Assembly (NCBI GenBank): GCA_023213395.1
Contig: CM041465.1
Coordinates: 185,387,741-185,451,740 of the forward strand
Origin: Cycas panzhihuaensis
Lineage: Eukaryota > Cycadophyta
Length of the DNA stretch: 64,000 nt
Reading direction: 5' to 3'
Part shown: one piece after another, positions 58,731 through 64,000 of the stretch
Layout of the letters: each line of letters begins with the position of its first letter
How positions within the stretch are numbered: the first letter of the stretch is position 1
The notes under the pieces: model-generated
Databases searched by the model: none
Told to the model about the DNA's origin: nothing
What the model saw: the letters and a program-made list of their open reading frames with translations, nothing else
Translations under genes and position numbers: made by a program

Positions 58731-59237
58731 AAAAGCAATTTTCTTAGAAGAGAAAACTAAAGCTATGTTACTACTATAATAAATTAGGTCCTTTCAAGAG
58801 AGATTGTATGAAATGAAAGAAGAAAAGAGATGAATAGAATCAAGAGAAGAAATTATAAACAAGGAATATTTTTGGATGGTCAACTACCTCAACTCATAAG
58901 GGTAGAAAACTTTTTTTGGTAGCTTTAAAAATGAGTTCAAAGGTATATAATATCTAATACATTGATTTAAGGGATTTAAAGCACATGATATGAAGGATTA
59001 AATGGTTTAGGCACATGTGGAAAACAACCAAATAGATAATTATCTTAAAGGATAATAAAGTATTAAATATAGATGGGATGGGAGAGGTCTCATTCATTGC
59101 ACCTAATGGGAAAGACTATTACATCAACGATGTGATATATGTGTTAGGATTAAAGAAGAAAATGATCTCTATTATCCAAATTAAAGTTAATAACATGAGT
59201 TTTCATTTTGAGGATGGAAAGGCTACCATTAGTAACA
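58731..59237 (+). pseudogene. Element F zinc knuckle and protease, broken
   Basis: CYYYNKLGPFKRDCMK near 58774-58821 is a Copia zinc knuckle in which the second Cys and the His are lost. Protease follows with YIDLRDLKHM near 58960-58990 (usual WYIDSGASKHM), then IKWFRHMWKT, and at 59090-59215 FIAPNGKDYYINDVIYVLGLKKKMISI and FHFEDGKATI. The Asp-Ser-Gly site is destroyed. It is cut by E. Confidence 0.8.
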
Positions 59238-59567
59238 TATTAGAATAAGGTAGAAACAATGGAAATGGAGCCAATATTAGAATAATAATCATAAATCAGA
59301 TGAGTGTAAAATAATGAAATGAAGCACAAAAGAATAGGATATTTATAAGTTAAATATAAGAAATAATGAAAGAATGACCAAACTTCAAATTATAAGAATG
59401 GTGATGTATATGCTTATAATACAACTCATCATGTGTGAGAACCCTCAAAGGTCAACCATTATGTACTGTTATATATTTCTACATGGCACACAACTCAAGG
59501 TGACCTATAATATAAAATATAGAGAGTGTGAATGGGATTTATATGTAATTAGATATTACATCTAATA
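59238..59567 (-). repeat. Element E 3' LTR
   Basis: Pairs with 62432-62774; many substitutions between copies. Confidence 0.8.
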
Positions 59568-61361
59568 TTTCTCCCTATAATAGATAATTGTATCAAATAT
59601 AAAATATTATATCAAATGATAATTATGAGTCTTCAAATTTATCAAAAAATAAGCTACTATGAATAATATTAAGTGATACTAACTTCCATATGAAGTAAAC
59701 TCCATCTGCTAGACCACATGGGTAATTAACCATTATGACCATCAGTTAGCTAAGATGATTCTTCATGTATATGGTACAGTTAATGCCAAGTGAGCTTAAC
59801 CTAGAGAACACACTATCCTACATGGCCAATAGGTAAGTTCATGAAGAAATGTATAAGACTAGTTGAAAGAGGGTCCTACCTCTTACCAATATAGGACAAT
59901 ACAAGCAAATCTTCAACTACAATGGTAAAAAATACACCATAAGAGGCTCTATTACTTTATAAAAGGGTTTCATGGCCTTAAATTACCACCATAGGCTTGT
60001 GAACATGCCTCTATGGGTTACAAATTACCTCAATGGCTTATAATATCCAATAATATATTTTATACATGACTAAAAAATAGATGTGACCCAATACAATGAA
60101 TAATGACTCTCTCTAATAATAAATTTTATAGTTTACCCCCCCTCCCTATTCGGGGTACATTATAATAGTATAATAAGCAATAAATAAAATGAAACATTTA
60201 AAAATACATTAATATGTTTGAAAATGATGAAATTTTCATAAAAAACTAAGTTTAAAAAGGAAGCTTTTGAATTTGATTTAAAATCTCTACATCAAATAAA
60301 CTTCAAATATCTTTAAGTGACCTACCAAAATGAATATCTTTGAGTTACAATTCTAATGCAACTAGCATAATCATAATCAAAGTTCGTATACTCAAGACAA
60401 CTAAAAAGGTGAAGGTGACTCCTTAAAGGGCTAAAAATAGGGGCTTAGCACCTTTCGTACTAAGCTAATAGTCACGTGGATATTTCATATGACTGGAGGT
60501 TGGCTACAAAGGGGCTAGCATGAATTTTAAACTTTATTCAATTTAGTTTAATTTACTTTTGATATTACCAAAAAAATTAAATCACCCCTATAACTTTTCA
60601 TATCTATATACCCAACAAATTTCAAACTAATATCAAATTCAATTAAATTTATTTGAAAGTTTATGATTCTTTTTATCAAAAAATTATTCTACCAAAGGAT
60701 GAAAGGGTTTATCAAAAAATATTTATAGGTCACATTTTTTTGGCTATGGCAGTGACTCTATGTTTGATATCTCTATATCTTAGGGACCAATTGTGTACCA
60801 TCTTAGGCTTTTAGTGACTCAATCGCCTTAACATTTCATGTTCTACATTCCTTATCCATGAGCATCTATCATGCAATCTTTGTAACACTAGTGGCAATCT
60901 CTCCCAATCTCTAATATCTATCATTTCTCTTTGATTTACGAGCATTCATATTTATTTTCTTCTCTATTTTGCAAGATGGTAAACTACGTACCTTCTTCAA
61001 GGCTATGTTTCACAAGTGTTCCATCCATACAGTCTACAATGTGAGGCCATATGCACCATCTCTACCCTTTTTGTTATGCCTTTCATATACTACTATGTGA
61101 TGATTCTATCAATCTTATACTACTTGTGTTGCTCATTGTGGACCACTTTTTGTTTTACTTACCTCCTACTGAGTGTTTGATTGACTTTCCACCATGCTTT
61201 ATGTCTATATATTAGTGCTCATAATGTGCTACCCAATGTCTCTATGGGGGATGCTCTATGGAGAAAATCCTATTGTTATCACCTCCCCTATCATTTCCAT
61301 CTCCTATTATTTCATCTTTTCTTATTTATGTTATATAAATACCATTTTACCTTTTTATTTT

Positions 61362-61366
<5 letters not shown>

Positions 61367-61404
<38 letters not shown>
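61367..61404. repeat. (TA)n microsatellite in element E
   Basis: Nineteen TA units. Confidence 0.95.
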
Positions 61405-61408
<4 letters not shown>

Positions 61409-62417
61409 CTACTTCTTTCTAGTAGGCGAGCCAAGTAGGTATTAAAGAGACGATCTATAAATTTAACTTCTTCCCTATTTGGAAATCCTAGTAGTAATTG
61501 ATGCAAATACTATATGTATCTTCAATTTTTTCCTTTAAAATATATATATTTCAAAATTTTGTTACATAAATACATAATATACCAGCCAATATATTACTGT
61601 TGGCTTTTAATACTAGAGAAGTGCTTTAAAAAATTTTTTGAGGTAATGAAATATTATTCCTATTTTTTCATCACATATATATCAACCTTCAACAATGCTT
61701 TCTTTCTTTAAAAGAAAGATAAGAAGCCAAATTTATAAATTTACAAGACTCATCAAATCAATAGTATATATTATCCAATAGCATTGTATAACTATTTAAC
61801 TCCTTTTCATATACAAATAGAAAAATTCTTGTTCACAGGTGAGCCATTTTTTAACCCTATAGATGGTAAAAAAAAATGCCCCTTCAATAGTTGTGGGTAG
61901 CTCCTTTATAATTTACCCCTTGTCCTGCAAGGACACTTTTATACACCACTAAAATATGTTCTTCTTATGGTGAGAAAGAAAAAATATCAAATGCTACTTC
62001 ATAAATGTGGATATCAATATCAATCCTTGTATGCAAATTTTTATTGGCCCACATACAATAAATTATCCACAACTTCAACTTTAGAAATATACTTATGAGT
62101 ATCTTTAATATTAACCTCAATCTTCATGTTAAAAATTTATAACATATAAGCTCTTTTGTAGTTTCAAATAGGCTTTGTAATAACTTTAAATATCCTTAAA
62201 AAAAAAAACTTCATAACCTTGTAAAATAATAACCCTAAAAAGTTTAATAAAATTGTAATAAGACAGCCCTCAAAATAACTTGAAATAAATCTTTAAAAAA
62301 ATACTAACCAAATCATTAATTAGGTGCTAAAATAAGTTCTGATGGACATTATAAATAGGTCTAAAAAAAATTAATGAATAAGCTCAAGAAATTTGTCCTC
62401 AAAAATTAAATCTTGGT

Positions 62418-62428
62418 CTTTGATACCA
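62418..62428 (-). other. Element E primer-binding site
   Basis: Minus strand TGGTATCAAAG, three bases from the LTR end. Confidence 0.75.
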
Positions 62429-62431
62429 CTA

Positions 62432-62774
62432 TGTTTGAATAAGGTGGAAGCAATGACAATAAACCCCATATTAGAATAACTATAACAAATGAAATGAGTG
62501 TAAAATAGTGAAATGAAGTACAAAAGAATAAAGTATATACAAGTTAAATGTAAGGAATGGTGAAAGAATAGCTAAACATTAAATTATGAGAATGATGATG
62601 TGTATACTTATAATATAACTCACCATGTGTGACAACTCTCAAAGATCAACCATTATATGCTATCACACATTTCTATATAGGATATAAATCAAGGTGACTT
62701 ACAAATATAAAATATAAATAAACTATGAGAGAGCATAAATAGGATTTAGATGCAATTGGATATTACATCCAACA
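62432..62774 (-). repeat. Element E 5' LTR
   Basis: Pairs with 59238-59567. F integrase text resumes after 62774. Confidence 0.8.
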
Positions 62775-64000
62775 TAGATATGATGAGAAATTTTTTACAA
62801 AAGGTATTAAAGATGGTGGTCTTCGTAGCCTTTAGGAAAATCAATAAACTAAAGAGCATTAATTATTGATGTATTATACAAAATTTAATTATGTTATAAA
62901 TCAATGCCTTATTTACACTACTCTTATGTTTATCTAATTTATAAACTGAATATAGTGCATTGTTTTCTAAAACTTAAGTGAGTAAAAAATATTTATAAAC
63001 TTTGTATCATCATTAAATAACATAGGTAGAAGTTCTAGAAAGGAAAAGCATGGAGAGAAACTTAAAATATGAGCTTATCCATTGAGATATATATTTCATG
63101 ACCTTCATAGATGGATTTTTGAGAAAAGTTTGGGTTTATTCCATAAACAAGAAATCCTAGATGTTCAACATTTTCAAGGAATTTAAGGTAAAAGTGGAGA
63201 ATAAAAGTAGACTAAGGTTTAAAATCTATAAATTAGATAATAGTAGAGAATATATCACCAATATCTTTGTCTAGTTTTGTAAAGACCATGGGATAAAAAG
63301 GTAATTAATAACAATATGTACATATTGGTAGAATGGAGTTATTAAAAGGATGAATAAGACTTTGGTTAAAAAGTCTAAGTTGATGATGAAAGCTAGGAAT
63401 CACTTATAAAGTCCTTTTGGGCTGAAGTTGTTTTCCTAGTAGCATATATAACTAATAAGTGTTTGATAAAGGCTATTTATAATACAAAATTAAAATAGGA
63501 GTAATCAATGATAAAACCTATAGTAAGCAATCTCATACTCTTATCTTAAAAGAGAAGCATAAAAATTTTGATCATAAAAGTTTCAAGTATATTCTCATTG
63601 GGTATAACAAAGAAAATAAAATGTATCAATCATATAAGTTGGTAACCAAAGAGTCACACAAAACCCTAAACATCATCTTTGAAGAAATTCACATGCAGAA
63701 AATTAATCTAGATACTTTGAATATGTGGTAAGATAAAGGAAAGTAGATCAAGGAATAACTTGATTCTAATTCTTTGAGGCAATAATTTATTAAGCTAAAT
63801 ATTGAATAAGATCCAAAATCTAAACCAGATGATAAGCAGGAGGAGTATTAATATAGTAATGAATCATAACCTCAAGTGCAACTCAAGGTCACTCCACCTA
63901 CTAAGAAGCTCCCTAAATGGTATTTAAAAACTATAATAAAAGATTACTTACCCAAGACTAAAGGGAAACATAAGTCAAGGATGAGATATGATATGATCCG
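62775..64000 (+). pseudogene. Element F integrase and RT linker, broken, runs off the window
   Basis: Begins with pre-integrase text (KFFTKGIKDGGLRSL), continues with integrase remnants (FCKDHGIKR near 63275-63300, then GVIKRMNKTLV near 63335-63365 where GVAERKNRTL is expected, so the catalytic Glu is now Lys) and SFWAEVVFLVAYITNKC. The linker ends PPTKKLPKWYLKTI near 63895-63940, the usual Copia text just before RT. No F sequence past 64000 is available. Confidence 0.8.

Larger units (their letters stand above)
59568..62431 (-). other. Element E internal non-coding region
   Basis: No domain recognised. Contains a G-run (complement of CCCCCCCTCCCTATT at 60136-60150) and CATAG-type repeats matching D, plus a (TA)n run at 61367-61404. 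Confidence 0.65.
59238..62774 (-). mobile_element. Element E: non-autonomous LTR retroelement on the minus strand (same family as D)
   Basis: LTRs 59238-59567 and 62432-62774, tRNA-Met-type primer site on the minus strand at 62418-62428, purine tract before the 3' LTR (complement of TTTCTCCCT at 59568-59576). LTR text matches D: minus strand TATTAGATGTAATATCTAATTACAT against TATTAGGTGTAATACCTAATTACAT in D, and the internal region nearest the 3' LTR aligns with D 3300-3913. No coding domain. Flanking pentamers TAACA and TAGAT do not match, so the duplication is lost or the ends are misplaced. Confidence 0.8.

Noticed and set aside
59238-62774. Target-site duplication for element E
   Set aside because: Flanks TAACA and TAGAT do not match at the ends I chose, so none is claimed.

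Overview
The window is plant nuclear DNA made almost entirely of nested, decayed LTR retrotransposons. I see no host single-copy gene, no rRNA and no CRISPR. Evidence for a plant is the Ty1/Copia elements with tRNA-Met-type primer sites, Ty3/Gypsy elements that look like the Tat lineage (long LTRs, a gag knuckle of the form CX2HX4HX4C, a DNG-type protease), a chromovirus-like Gypsy element, and a plant mobile domain (PMD) reading frame. The depth of nesting and the number of stop codons suggest a large genome that purges repeats slowly, such as a gymnosperm. That is inference only.

Layout. Element F, a Copia element on the plus strand, is the outermost host and runs off both ends; its parts lie at 1-483, 48301-48686, 58731-59237 and 62775-64000. 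Three elements split it: C (Copia, plus, 484-48300), G (Copia remnant, minus, 48687-58730) and E (non-autonomous, minus, 59238-62774). Four elements split C: D (non-autonomous, 1151-4264), H (Copia, minus, 6803-11940), A (Tat-like Gypsy, plus, 13342-43446) and I (internally deleted Copia, 44775-47797). A is itself split by a relative, B (16551-30340). G is split by J, a chromovirus-like Gypsy element (50788-56628). The deepest chain is F > C > A > B. Coding frames resume across the insertions and several target-site duplications are exact: ATTGT for D, GCGTC for B, CCTTA for J.

The most notable content is in A and B. Each has about 2.5 kb LTRs and a sense gag-protease region. Between the pol end and the 3' LTR, each also carries an antisense PMD gene. 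In both copies this gene has an 8-codon first exon, a roughly 460-nt GT-AG intron at the same place, a second short intron with a conserved donor, and a TATA-like box about 155 nt upstream of the start. Beyond it, back on the sense strand, lies a second RNase H-like domain of the RVT_3 type. B has lost reverse transcriptase, RNase H and integrase by one internal deletion near 23228 but keeps the antisense gene and the extra RNase H.

Almost every reading frame here is broken by stops or frameshifts, so the coding entries are pseudogenes. Coordinates of LTRs were read by eye from paired copies and are good to a few bases; domain limits inside decayed pol regions are approximate.
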